From a bacterium 1XD42-76 (GTDB lineage: Bacteria > Bacillota > Clostridia > Lachnospirales > Lachnospiraceae), in NCBI GenBank assembly GCA_009917545.1, contig QZDW01000011.1, forward strand, positions 1 to 64,000: a stretch of DNA of 64,000 nucleotides, given 5' to 3'. The translations under genes were made by a program, and so were the position numbers. Under the pieces are notes generated by a model that was given only the letters and a program-made list of their open reading frames with translations, searched no databases and was not told the origin of the DNA. Positions 43,497 to 52,762 of this stretch are shown piece after piece (position 1 is the stretch's first letter; each line of letters opens with the position of its first letter).

Positions 43497-44618
43497 TTAC
43501 GTTCCGCATTTTTCCAGAGCCTTTTTTAGAAAACGAAGGGACCCTTCTCTGGCAAGCTGGATTCTTGTGTGAACAGTATGATAGTCAACAGGAACAATGG
43601 GAACTTTCTGCCCGGATACACAGAGCCTGTCGGTAAGCGAAAACAGCCCTAACAGCTCTGATATTTTCGTATCACACTGCGCCCTTGAAAAAATATAAAA
43701 CGGACGGGTAAACTGCACGCTGAAAATCATGCCATGATAGGAGTTTGTCACAACAAATTCCGCATATTTTATTAGAGAAAGGAATTCCTCAATGCCCGCC
43801 TCATAAAACATACGATGCTTTGATGCATTAGAAGCCCTGAGACTGATCTCTACAATTTCCCAGCCGTTTTCTGCGGCGAACTCCTCCGCGAACCGTTCCA
43901 TTTGTGGGTTGTAACGGCGGGAGTACAAAAGAAGATACTTTTCGTGGATCAGGCGTCCGGATGTGATTTCCTCATAATCCTCCGCGCCCAAAAGCAACGT
44001 GGGATCGACGGTCATATGAGCCGGTACAGCCGTATGGCTCTGTACATAATCGAGATATTTCCTCTCACGCAGGCCGATCGCCTTAAAGTTTCCAAGTCGG
44101 CTGTTGAGAATTTCATATGTATTTTCATCAAACTGTGCGTCTCCAAAGCTCGCGGCATAGGAGACGGCGTATCCGTCCTTCATAACAGGATATTCCGCGT
44201 AATACCCATCGTCAAAACCAAATTCATCAATACAGAAAATCGTATCGCTTCCGCACAGAAAGCCGTCGAACTGTTCGTCCACCTCGATTTTTGAGAAGGT
44301 TTCGGCTGTGTATTTTTTCGTTTTGTCAAAATGACCTGTGCAGAAATCCATGAGTCTGTAGTAGTTTTCCCGGATGGCAGGCAGGCTAAGCTCACACTGC
44401 CTGCGTGATTCGGGGTCTGCATCCCACATATATTCCACAGGCGAAAGCGGATTTCTGTCAAGGAGGACATTCGGACAGTAATCGACCAGTACCGCCTGCC
44501 ATTTCCCGTTTCCAAGGCGCTCCACTGCCTGCGACAGTGCCCAGGACTGAAGAATGGAGCCATAGTTCATAAAATTACAATAGAGATTGCAGCTGACAAT
44601 TCCAAAACGCTTTTTCAT
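43497..44618 (-). CDS. Polysaccharide pyruvyl transferase family protein
   Basis: 373 residues. Features of the CsaB/pyruvyl transferase GT-B-like fold: MNYGSILQSWALSQAVERLG, GSDTIF, RERKYLDYV, TVDPTLLLG, VVTNSYHGMIFSVQF. It would transfer pyruvate from phosphoenolpyruvate to a sugar as a ketal, giving negative charge. The FrhB-like gene follows by 28 bases. Confidence 0.88.
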   Translation of the reverse strand: MKKRFGIVSCNLYCNFMNYGSILQSWALSQAVERLGNGKWQAVLVDYCPNVLLDRNPLSPVEYMWDADPESRRQCELSLPAIRENYYRLMDFCTGHFDKTKKYTAETFSKIEVDEQFDGFLCGSDTIFCIDEFGFDDGYYAEYPVMKDGYAVSYAASFGDAQFDENTYEILNSRLGNFKAIGLRERKYLDYVQSHTAVPAHMTVDPTLLLGAEDYEEITSGRLIHEKYLLLYSRRYNPQMERFAEEFAAENGWEIVEISLRASNASKHRMFYEAGIEEFLSLIKYAEFVVTNSYHGMIFSVQFTRPFYIFSRAQCDTKISELLGLFSLTDRLCVSGQKVPIVPVDYHTVHTRIQLAREGSLRFLKKALEKCGT

Positions 44619-44637
44619 TTAAACGTCTGCCTTTCCT

Positions 44638-45696
44638 TTATTCGCATTCACAGTCCACTTCATAAAGTGCCCTAGTAAACTGTTCCATAACCGGTCTGCT
44701 CCCCGTGGAGATACGGATAAATCCGGAGAGTATTTCCTGCGAATAAGTCTTGATAAGAATTTTTCTCGCTTCCAGCCGTTTCCTCACCTCAGGGACCGGA
44801 ATCCGGGTTCTGATAAATGCGTAATTTCCATTTCCCGCAAAATATTCATAGCCATGTGCGGCAAGGGAATCTATAAGGTACTGCCTTCCTTCCCGCTCAA
44901 CCGCGATCAGGCGTTCACAGAGCCCCTGACTTTTTAACAGGATTTCCCCGGCCTTTAAGGCAACCGCATTCGTGTCAAAGGTGGGGCGTACATTCCAGAT
45001 ATAATGGATCAGCCGCTCATTTCCCACCAAAAATCCCAGACGCAGGGCCGCGATGGAAAAAAGCTTGGAAAACGTGCGGATTAAAATAACATTATCGTAC
45101 TCAAATATTTTCCTCAGAAATGTTTTATCGTAAAAATAATGATAGGCCTCGTCCACTATCACGAGAGCTCCGACTTCGGCCGCCCGTTTCGCAATCCGGT
45201 CAAACTGATCCTCCGTGTATACCGTTCCAATCGGGTTATTTGGGTTTAACACGGAAACGATGCTGACCTCTTCCGTGATGGCGTCTAATACTCTGTCAAA
45301 ATCCAGTGTGAAATCCGGGTTATAAGCGACCGGCTTATGCTTGAAGCCGAAAATCAGGCAGTTGATCCGATACATCTCAAAGGAAGGGAATACGGTCAAA
45401 ACGGAGGAACCGGGACGCCCAAATACTTCAAAAATGTAGCGGATTGCCATATCGGAACCGTTCGTAACGCACAGATTTTCCTTTTTTACATCCAGGTAAT
45501 CTGCGAGTACGGTAAGAAAACGCTCCGGCTCCGGATAGGTGGCAAAAAATTCCGGGGTAAGCTCTGCCTTTATTGCTTCAGTGATTTCTTTTGGAAGCCC
45601 CTCTGGATTTTCATTCATATCCAGACGCAGGAAATCAAGGCGTCCCTGACGCCCGCCGACACGCTCGATCTCCTTTATGCACTCTTTTATATACAT
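44638..45696 (-). CDS. PLP-dependent aminotransferase (HisC-like, class I/II)
   Basis: 352 residues, start at 45696 behind GGACAGGAAATT. Class I/II fold: LDMNENPEGLP, NPNNPIGTVY, VDEAYHYF, and the PLP lysine in RTFSKLFSIAALRLGF. Related to histidinol-phosphate aminotransferases and to decarboxylases acting on phosphoamino acids. In this setting it may make an amino alcohol or amino sugar phosphate for polymer decoration, but the substrate cannot be read. Confidence 0.87.
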   Translation of the reverse strand: MYIKECIKEIERVGGRQGRLDFLRLDMNENPEGLPKEITEAIKAELTPEFFATYPEPERFLTVLADYLDVKKENLCVTNGSDMAIRYIFEVFGRPGSSVLTVFPSFEMYRINCLIFGFKHKPVAYNPDFTLDFDRVLDAITEEVSIVSVLNPNNPIGTVYTEDQFDRIAKRAAEVGALVIVDEAYHYFYDKTFLRKIFEYDNVILIRTFSKLFSIAALRLGFLVGNERLIHYIWNVRPTFDTNAVALKAGEILLKSQGLCERLIAVEREGRQYLIDSLAAHGYEYFAGNGNYAFIRTRIPVPEVRKRLEARKILIKTYSQEILSGFIRISTGSRPVMEQFTRALYEVDCECE

Positions 45697-45734
45697 AATT
45701 TCCTGTCCTTTCTGTGGTAGTCCTATGCTCAATC

Positions 45735-45998
45735 TTATCTTTTCTCCTCTTTTTCCGCTTTCTGCCTGAGGCTGTTTTCCAGATGTTCCATTTTCTTTTT
45801 CTTAAAAAACAACTGTATTTTCTTCCAGAAAACGCCGACCGTGGCTCCGGCTGCGATCACGACACCGGCTACGATCTGTATCAGATAAGATGTCGTCGCT
45901 GGATCGATATAGGCAAAAGCCGGGATTGTAAACAAGGTAAAAAAGGCACTGAAAAAATAAGTAAATCTAACACTGTTCCAAAAAAATCTGCTTTTCAT
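45735..45998 (-). CDS. Small membrane protein with AYIDPATTSY motif
   Basis: 87 residues from the ATG at 45998, four bases after GGAGGT. Signal-like N-terminus ending PAFA, then AYIDPATTSYLIQIVAGVV and a second helix, then a charged tail (KKKKMEHLEN). Counterpart of the protein at 23243-23512; both are adjacent to a YidC-TagB fusion. Confidence 0.82.
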   Translation of the reverse strand: MKSRFFWNSVRFTYFFSAFFTLFTIPAFAYIDPATTSYLIQIVAGVVIAAGATVGVFWKKIQLFFKKKKMEHLENSLRQKAEKEEKR

Positions 45999-46013
45999 AA
46001 ATACCTCCATCAT

Positions 46014-48113
46014 TTAAATACTGTGTTTCCTGCGTTCTTCCAGGATTCGCTCTACCATGTAGCGGCCGCCGTATTTCCCACTTTCCCCGATATGGAATAC
46101 ATAGGTTTCCACAAGCCTCTGGATTTCTTCCGCGTATGCCTGGCCGCGGACATTTAAGAGCTGGTTGGCGGCTTCTTTTACTGATGATAGCTGATCTGTG
46201 TCAAGAGAAATACCGATTTTGTCCCTCAGGGACAGATCCAGCGGTTTTGCCTTATATTTGTCGTAATCCTCATTCAGAACCTTCATCCTGGTGTTAATAA
46301 ACAGACACGGTTTTTTCGTCACGTAGGAAAATTCATACGCGATTCCGGACCAGTCCGTAATCAGAAGATCTGCCTCGAATACCGTGCTGTTTGAGGAAAA
46401 ATCCATCTGCAAAACAACGTCTGGAATCTGATGATCGCCATATTTTGAAACGATCCGGTTCATTTTGCCTGCAAAGCGTTTGATAAATTCCGGATGCGGG
46501 CGGACGGTGATAAGGCAGCCAGTATCTTTCAACTGTTCAATTACTTCATCCAGGCAGCTTTCCAAAATGTTATCCTCCTGCCAGGAAGGCGCGATTAATA
46601 TTTTCTTTTGGGCATGCTCTGCAATCACAGAATTTCTATAGTCTGCCAGCATATCGTCAAAAAGGCCATAACCGCATTCGACCATTTTTTTAGGAGGAAG
46701 ATCATACATGGCTTCTGATTCACGAAGTTCTTCGATCTGATGTGGGCCTACACAGAAAATGGTATCAAAATGATCATACGCTCCTTTGTTGATTACCATA
46801 TTCGTGCTCAGAAGGCCATGCGGCATATAGATATATTCCACATCCTTTTTCACATATGAACGCTTTAGATGGAAATTGTCCAGATCAGGCGTCGTCATTA
46901 CCATGATGTCGGAATCCACCTTCATAAACAGGGGAATCAGGCGGTTGTTGTCGATAAAATAAGGTTTTATCTGGAGATGTTTCATCTGAAAAATGGCATC
47001 CCGTGGGTCGCTGGTGACATAGTGGATGATGATGTCGGAGTGTTCCAGTATGTATTCAATCACATGTTTAAAGTATTTATAGAATCCGCTTTTCTCGGAA
47101 TAGAAGATGATCTCTTTCGTCTCATCCTTACAAAAGGCCCGATAATCCGCCTTGGCTCTCTGCCTGTCCTCGCGGGACAGCTTCGTTTTTTTAGCCAGCT
47201 CCCTGCTCTCCGTAAGCGCTGCCTTGCTTTGTTCCAATGCCTCGTAATCAATATAGTTTTTGGGCTTGTAGAGCCAGTTGACGACGTACATGACCACAAT
47301 GGCAAAAAGGTTGCTGGCAGACCAGTAGATACCGACACCTGCCGGGACAATAAGGCCAAAATACAGGGAGAATAGTACGAGAAACACTGCCATTCCCCAC
47401 TTCCCCCAGAAGCCCTGTTCGCGTTGCAGGACATTGACCCGGTTCTGGCAGATGCAAAGAAGTGCAGAACTGGCCCCGGCAATGAGGGGTACAAGAAGCA
47501 GAAGGTTCCAGATGTGAAGATCCGGGACAGCAGACAGATTGATTCCGCAGAAATACATATCGAACTGTTGGATTCTCTGAATGACATCCGTGATCTCCAT
47601 CCCTCTAGGTGAGAGGGAACGGAAGGAATCCACGTACTCCGGATTCTGGATGAGATTGATGATGGAAACCTGGATGGAACCACCTGCCTCTGTGAGGTTT
47701 AAAAGCAGCATAGTATGCTCTGTAAGAACAGAGATAACGTCGGCCGGAAGCTTCAGGATATGCTGAAGCGGGTTGTAGATCACCCTCATGACGCCCAATA
47801 CCAACGGTATTTGAATCATCATGGGAATAAGACCCGCCAGAGGCCTGTAATTCTCGCGTTTATAGAGCTTTAGTTGTTCTTCTGAAGCCTTGTCCGGGTT
47901 ATCTGGATAGCTGGCTGCGATCATGTTGAGCTCCGGCTGGAGCTTGATCATTTTGATGGAGTTTTTCTGAATCATGATCGTCAATGGGAACAGGATGACC
48001 TTGGTCAGTAGGGTAAAAACAATAATTGCGAGGCCGTAGTTGTGGACTAGCTGGTAGCATAGGCGCATCAGAGTGCCAAGGGGCAGGCTGATGAGTTCGT
48101 AGAGTGTGTTCAT
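46014..48113 (-). CDS. Fusion: YidC/Oxa1-like insertase domain plus TagB/TagF-like glycerophosphotransferase
   Basis: 699 residues from the ATG at 48113, nine bases after AAGGAG. Same architecture as 20819-22945: residues 1 to about 285 YidC core (YGLAIIVFTLLTKVILFPLT, LYKRENYRPLAGLIPMMIQ) and about 320-695 CDP-alditol transferase (FYSEKSGFYKYFKHVIEYIL, IAPSWQEDN, VRPHPEFI, ITDWSGIAYEFSYV). Here CDP-alcohol could come from the TagD fusion at 40826. The small membrane protein follows 15 bases downstream. Confidence 0.9.
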   Translation of the reverse strand: MNTLYELISLPLGTLMRLCYQLVHNYGLAIIVFTLLTKVILFPLTIMIQKNSIKMIKLQPELNMIAASYPDNPDKASEEQLKLYKRENYRPLAGLIPMMIQIPLVLGVMRVIYNPLQHILKLPADVISVLTEHTMLLLNLTEAGGSIQVSIINLIQNPEYVDSFRSLSPRGMEITDVIQRIQQFDMYFCGINLSAVPDLHIWNLLLLVPLIAGASSALLCICQNRVNVLQREQGFWGKWGMAVFLVLFSLYFGLIVPAGVGIYWSASNLFAIVVMYVVNWLYKPKNYIDYEALEQSKAALTESRELAKKTKLSREDRQRAKADYRAFCKDETKEIIFYSEKSGFYKYFKHVIEYILEHSDIIIHYVTSDPRDAIFQMKHLQIKPYFIDNNRLIPLFMKVDSDIMVMTTPDLDNFHLKRSYVKKDVEYIYMPHGLLSTNMVINKGAYDHFDTIFCVGPHQIEELRESEAMYDLPPKKMVECGYGLFDDMLADYRNSVIAEHAQKKILIAPSWQEDNILESCLDEVIEQLKDTGCLITVRPHPEFIKRFAGKMNRIVSKYGDHQIPDVVLQMDFSSNSTVFEADLLITDWSGIAYEFSYVTKKPCLFINTRMKVLNEDYDKYKAKPLDLSLRDKIGISLDTDQLSSVKEAANQLLNVRGQAYAEEIQRLVETYVFHIGESGKYGGRYMVERILEERRKHSI

Positions 48114-48161
48114 GAACAAATTCTCCTTTTTATGACCCTTCAAAATATTATACGGTCAAGA

Positions 48162-49076
48162 TCAAACCATGTTTTGAATATCATACATTACAGATCTGGT
48201 ATAAAATTTGTTTTCGAGCTCAATAATTATTTCAAATTGTTCAGGAATAAACGGTAGCTCATTCACAGGAATTTCCAAATGAAAGCCACTTAATTCATAA
48301 AGATCGCGGCCATATGCTTTTACGACATCAGGTCGTGACTGAGGAATAGCACGATATGTGCATTCTTTATCGGAATTAACAAATTTTATATATACTTCTT
48401 GTTGATTACAATTTTTATTCAGAAGAAAGGCCCATCCATTTACCTTTAGAATATCTGAGTCAATGTACTGTTCCCCTAATGCCAACTTGAAATCAGAGGT
48501 ATACTCCACAGTCTGTGTGATATTATCTACAGAAATATATCTTACTTTTTGAAACGATGAATTCCTTTTTTCATAGTAGCGGTCAGTACATATGACTCCA
48601 GATAGCGTATCATTCTCGACTACCTGTAAATACAAAGTATAAATTCCATTTTTCATTGTTATAGTAGAAAATTTTGCTTCTATTCCGGCCATTGCATTAT
48701 CTGCTTGTTCTATGAATGTTGCCAGAAAATCTCTGCGTAAGGTGGCCGGGATGCAAACCGCGTAATCAGGAGTGTTTTCTGAATTTGATTTAAAGATCAG
48801 ACGTATTTCTCTTTTGGGATTCTTTAGGCTTGACTTACAAAATGCCCAACCCGAGGCATTAACTGTCTGCAGCATATCATTACTTATTTCAAATTCATCC
48901 AGAGCATATGCGATTTGTATATTTGAATTACTCTTTATTTGATCCACATCCACAAAAACAAACTTACTTACAGAAGAATCAAAAAACAGAATGATTGAAT
49001 TGGCATTTATGAGATACACAAGAAGAACACCAAAAAAAACAAAGATAATAGAATTTCGTTTGATAAATTTACTCAT
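48162..49076 (-). CDS. Membrane-anchored protein with two GWA-type beta domains
   Basis: 304 residues from the ATG at 49076 (GAGG ten bases upstream, overlapping the previous stop). One N-terminal membrane helix (FVFFGVLLVYLINANSIIL), then two similar outside domains: NASGWAFCKSS...REIRLIFK and KVNGWAFLLNK...QEVYIKFV, each followed by an RxD segment (RRDFLA, RPDVVK). The same GWA-type pattern is inserted in the GT4 at 52763. It may bind glycan. No enzyme motif seen. Confidence 0.65.
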   Translation of the reverse strand: MSKFIKRNSIIFVFFGVLLVYLINANSIILFFDSSVSKFVFVDVDQIKSNSNIQIAYALDEFEISNDMLQTVNASGWAFCKSSLKNPKREIRLIFKSNSENTPDYAVCIPATLRRDFLATFIEQADNAMAGIEAKFSTITMKNGIYTLYLQVVENDTLSGVICTDRYYEKRNSSFQKVRYISVDNITQTVEYTSDFKLALGEQYIDSDILKVNGWAFLLNKNCNQQEVYIKFVNSDKECTYRAIPQSRPDVVKAYGRDLYELSGFHLEIPVNELPFIPEQFEIIIELENKFYTRSVMYDIQNMV

Positions 49077-50478
49077 TACCAGGGACCTCAACATTCTCAT
49101 CCAGCTTTAGATTCAATAGTTCATTCAAAATAATACGCCAGGTATTAACACCTGATTTTCCACTAATGGATGGCATTAAATTACCGCAGTAGTATAGTGC
49201 ATGAAACGGCGATTTCTTATCCTGAGCCTCAAACTCGTCCCGAAATCTTGCACTATGATCGGAAGAAACAAAAATAATACAATTGGGATTGGCAGAAATA
49301 ATATTGTCTATAACTCGTATCATTTTCTCAGAGATATATTTATACTGATTTAAGTAAAATTTTTTGTCGCTCCAATTATAATAATCTCCTGGAGAAACGT
49401 TCCGACCATCTGGATCAAACAGGAAAGGCTCATGTGGGCTTTCAATGTATGTAATGGTACATGTAGGTACTAAATGTTGTTTTAGATTGGTTTCATCTTC
49501 AAAATAGTCAAAAGCCTTTAAGACTTCCTGTGCCCGTTTTGTGTGGTCTATAGTTATAAGTGGGTACAAGAAAGAGTTTTTCAAAACAATCTGAGAAAAT
49601 GTTTCACCTCGGACGTTTCCAATACCCGTAGTTTTGCTGCCTTGTGTTAATGAGGTCAGTGCAAATGTATAATCTGTTTTACCTACACCAATTAGTTCGT
49701 ACCCGGCTTTTTTTAGAATCTGATATAAAACTGCGGACTGGCGCATATCATATTTTTCTTTTTGCGAAGTTGCATTTGTTGAAATATAATCTAAATTAAG
49801 TATATTGGTCAATACGGTTAGAGTCTGATCACTATCATTGTAGCTATCAGAGGAAATCGTAAAGTGCTTTTCTCTTAAAAAAGATTCAAAGACAGAATTA
49901 TCATAGTTGTAATATTTTTTGATAAAATTAAAGTTACTGTATTCATCTAAAACAAAGTAGTAAATATCAGGTAGATTACTTTGCGGTTTTTCGATTGTGA
50001 TTTTTTCAGCTGTATTGCGATTATCTGAGCCACCTTTTATAATGTTTGGCAAACTGATAATAATGTTAAATGTCAGAAGTGAAACACAGGCTATATTGAT
50101 GATTATAATCATAGATTCTGTGGTAGATTCCGGAAGATGCCGATAAATATTAATAAATAAAACAAACAATACAAAAAGTAGGAGTGGGAATACATGCCAG
50201 TAATATAGTTGTGGAAATATTTTTTTAATTATTTTTTCCAATAATGCATAATTTAGTAAAAAAAACGAAAAAATTTCGGCAATCAGTGTTGCCTTTATAC
50301 TAAAGTGAAGTATAAAAAGTAAAAATACAGTAGCCATAATGGTAGCAAAAGAAAAGCCAAGTATCAAATAAATTGCATCTTTGATATCTGCCTCTTTTGA
50401 ATTATTCGCAAAGAGAAAAACAATCGGAAAGATTGTAATTAATACAGGGGAGGCTACTTTTTTGATATTCAGTTTCAT
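49069..50478 (-). CDS. Membrane sulfatase/alkaline-phosphatase-superfamily protein
   Basis: 469 residues: five or so N-terminal helices, then an outside domain with IYYFVLDEYSNFNFIKK (metal-binding Asp), TYIESPHEPFLFDP and FVSSDHSARFRD (metal-binding Asp-His). Probably a phospho-alcohol transferase or hydrolase acting on the exported polymer. Coupled to the acyltransferase by a one-base overlap (TAATG) and to the next gene by an eight-base overlap. Compare 19092-20741. Confidence 0.8.
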   Translation of the reverse strand: MKLNIKKVASPVLITIFPIVFLFANNSKEADIKDAIYLILGFSFATIMATVFLLFILHFSIKATLIAEIFSFFLLNYALLEKIIKKIFPQLYYWHVFPLLLFVLFVLFINIYRHLPESTTESMIIIINIACVSLLTFNIIISLPNIIKGGSDNRNTAEKITIEKPQSNLPDIYYFVLDEYSNFNFIKKYYNYDNSVFESFLREKHFTISSDSYNDSDQTLTVLTNILNLDYISTNATSQKEKYDMRQSAVLYQILKKAGYELIGVGKTDYTFALTSLTQGSKTTGIGNVRGETFSQIVLKNSFLYPLITIDHTKRAQEVLKAFDYFEDETNLKQHLVPTCTITYIESPHEPFLFDPDGRNVSPGDYYNWSDKKFYLNQYKYISEKMIRVIDNIISANPNCIIFVSSDHSARFRDEFEAQDKKSPFHALYYCGNLMPSISGKSGVNTWRIILNELLNLKLDENVEVPGNE

Positions 50479-51590
50479 TACATTTCCCTTCTGCTGTCTG
50501 ACCCAAACGATATATGGATCTGCAAAACACTCTTATTAAAAAAGCAATTTGACAAACTTCCAACTGCAATTGCCAGTACAATCATGCAAATCAGCAAAAA
50601 AAATGGTGAACGGTTAAGTATTTGCATATATATTTCCGACTGTGAAGCCAAGTTTCCGATCAAAACCATATGCCACAAATATATCCCGTACTCGTTTTTT
50701 GCGATAAACTGAATTATTTTTCCGCCAGAGCGATTGTAATTAATCTTAATACTGGCACATGAAAAGAGTACAATAGCGATTAAAACTCCTAAAAGAGGTT
50801 GCCACAATAAACAACGTATATTCCCTCCGAACAAATATGCCTGATCCGGTGTATATGTGATGGCCATAAAACTAATAAAAGAAAGTATCGCACTACCTCC
50901 ACAAAGTAATGCACTTTTAGAAGGAGAAAAGTCAACCATGTTTTTGCGAAAATGAGCGGAACACATACCGGCTACAAAAATGTCAATCGTGGCGGGGAGC
51001 TGCCTGATTCCATAAATCACGTAATACCATTCACTATAATGGTTTAAGAAAATGTATAAACTTGTGACCCTGCGGAAGATCAATGATATTGCCAGAGCGA
51101 ATAAATATGTTTTATACCCTCCGTTTTTCTTGATTGACTGATACATCGGTACTGCAAACAGATAAAACTGCATCATCAGAGCAATCGTCCATGTGACACC
51201 ATTGATCTCCCCATTTGTAGAGATAAACAAATTATTTCCAAATAGAAAAAATATTAAAATGTTTTTCAAGCTGTTCCACGCCCAATATCCGGTACCCGTA
51301 GTCAGTAACACTATAATGAGGCAAAAATAGTATTGTGGTGCTATTTTCCGAAAACGACTTTTTACATAAGCACTCCAATGCCGATTTCCCTTTACCCGGT
51401 CTAAATACATATATGTTCCATAACCACTGATTGTAAAAAAAGTCAGCATTGCTGTCTGACATAGATATTCATTTATCATATCACCCAAATAGGAATGAAC
51501 AATTCCCGGAATGGTTTTCGTATAATGATAAAAAAGCATGAAAAGGATTGCCATTGCTCTCATAGACTCTATATTTTTATTTCTTTCCAT
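50478..51590 (-). CDS. Membrane acyltransferase (family 3), intact
   Basis: 370 residues, about ten membrane helices. Entry MERNKNIESMRAMAILFMLF followed by YHYTKT, then FFTISGYGTYMYLDR, match OafA/WecH-type acyltransferases. It adds an acyl group to surface glycan. Unlike the two acyltransferases in region C it has no G tract near the start and is in frame. Confidence 0.88.
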   Translation of the reverse strand: MERNKNIESMRAMAILFMLFYHYTKTIPGIVHSYLGDMINEYLCQTAMLTFFTISGYGTYMYLDRVKGNRHWSAYVKSRFRKIAPQYYFCLIIVLLTTGTGYWAWNSLKNILIFFLFGNNLFISTNGEINGVTWTIALMMQFYLFAVPMYQSIKKNGGYKTYLFALAISLIFRRVTSLYIFLNHYSEWYYVIYGIRQLPATIDIFVAGMCSAHFRKNMVDFSPSKSALLCGGSAILSFISFMAITYTPDQAYLFGGNIRCLLWQPLLGVLIAIVLFSCASIKINYNRSGGKIIQFIAKNEYGIYLWHMVLIGNLASQSEIYMQILNRSPFFLLICMIVLAIAVGSLSNCFFNKSVLQIHISFGSDSRREM

Positions 51591-51650
51591 GTACCGACCC
51601 CTTTTCCCATTACAGTAAAGTAAAAATTCCTATAACTTTTGGCTTATTCG

Positions 51651-52760
51651 TCAATGAAAATACTGCCAAAGCTTTTGGAGTACCTTTTTCACTTTTCCGC
51701 GCCTATGATAACCATTTTCTCTATCCTCAAGAATACGACCGACACGATACCACTCATAATAACTCCGTTCCTGCCGCACTCGGAACGGATTCGTCCCGCC
51801 GAAGTACTGTACCAGATCCCCCCGTTTGCGGAGCAACCGCCGTTCCTCTTTTTCTATCTTTTCCCCGTTATCGTAATAGTTGTAAACTGATCTGGCCTGT
51901 CCCAAGGTTTCCTGACCTTCTTCATTCTGGCGGCCAATGTACCATTCACGCATCTGATACAGTACAGGGTTTCCGCTACCATACATTTCAAGCATTTCGG
52001 CCTGTGCTCCGGAATCAAAGCCGGAAAAATGGTAAAACTGCAGCGGTTGTCCGTTTACCAGAATCCTCCCTTCTGGATTCTGTGTTACAGAACGGTTGGA
52101 CAGATTCCAGGTCGATACATTATATCCGGGCTCACGCAGGATGAATACGCCGTCAAACATCGCAGGAACAATGTCACCCCATTTCTGATCGGTAAAAATC
52201 CCTTCCGGAATATCGTCATAGCAGAAATGAATCAACCTGTCCCGCCACCAGCGCGCAAAATGGAGGCCGTTTTCGCTGTTTTTTACCGCGTAGAAACCAA
52301 AATTATAGGCCCCGTGCTGCAGGGAGCATATCTCATTATGAATAATGTCATTCATATGAGTCTCCGGATGTGTCTGGTGAGGCGTGAGAAGGACGTCATG
52401 GGAGTCCAGCAAGGCATCGATCCTCTCAAGTGTGTCATATACTACAATATCAGGGTCAAGATAGATTACCTTATCAGAACCTTCCTCCAGGAATTTCACC
52501 AAGGCCTGTCCTTTGACTGCTGTACAGAGCTCCACAACTGTATGCTCATAGATCCAGAAGTTGAGATTTTCCACCGGAATTCCCAGTTCTTCCACGGGAA
52601 CCAGATCATCAAAGGGTTCTTCGGAGAAAGGCAATTCCGCAGGCCAGGTGTCGGAAAACACTAGGGAAAATCTGGCGTCCGGAATCCATTTTCTAATCGA
52701 CTTTGCCAGTACTCTGGCTTTGGGAAGATAATTGATGTTGATACTGGTATAAAAATGCAT
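51651..52760 (-). CDS. GT-A-like glycosyltransferase with DXD motif (paralogue of 55196)
   Basis: 369 residues from the ATG at 52760 (MHFYTSININYLPKARVLA), behind GGAGAG. DXD-like YLDPDIVVYD, preceded by ALVKFLEEGSDKVI; conserved NFGFYAVKNSENGLHFARWW and FYHFSGFDSGAQ. It looks like a GT-A transferase related to GT8-type enzymes, but I cannot name a CAZy family. Nearly the same core occurs at 55196-56506. Confidence 0.75.
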   Translation of the reverse strand: MHFYTSININYLPKARVLAKSIRKWIPDARFSLVFSDTWPAELPFSEEPFDDLVPVEELGIPVENLNFWIYEHTVVELCTAVKGQALVKFLEEGSDKVIYLDPDIVVYDTLERIDALLDSHDVLLTPHQTHPETHMNDIIHNEICSLQHGAYNFGFYAVKNSENGLHFARWWRDRLIHFCYDDIPEGIFTDQKWGDIVPAMFDGVFILREPGYNVSTWNLSNRSVTQNPEGRILVNGQPLQFYHFSGFDSGAQAEMLEMYGSGNPVLYQMREWYIGRQNEEGQETLGQARSVYNYYDNGEKIEKEERRLLRKRGDLVQYFGGTNPFRVRQERSYYEWYRVGRILEDRENGYHRRGKVKKVLQKLWQYFH

Positions 52761-52762
52761 AA

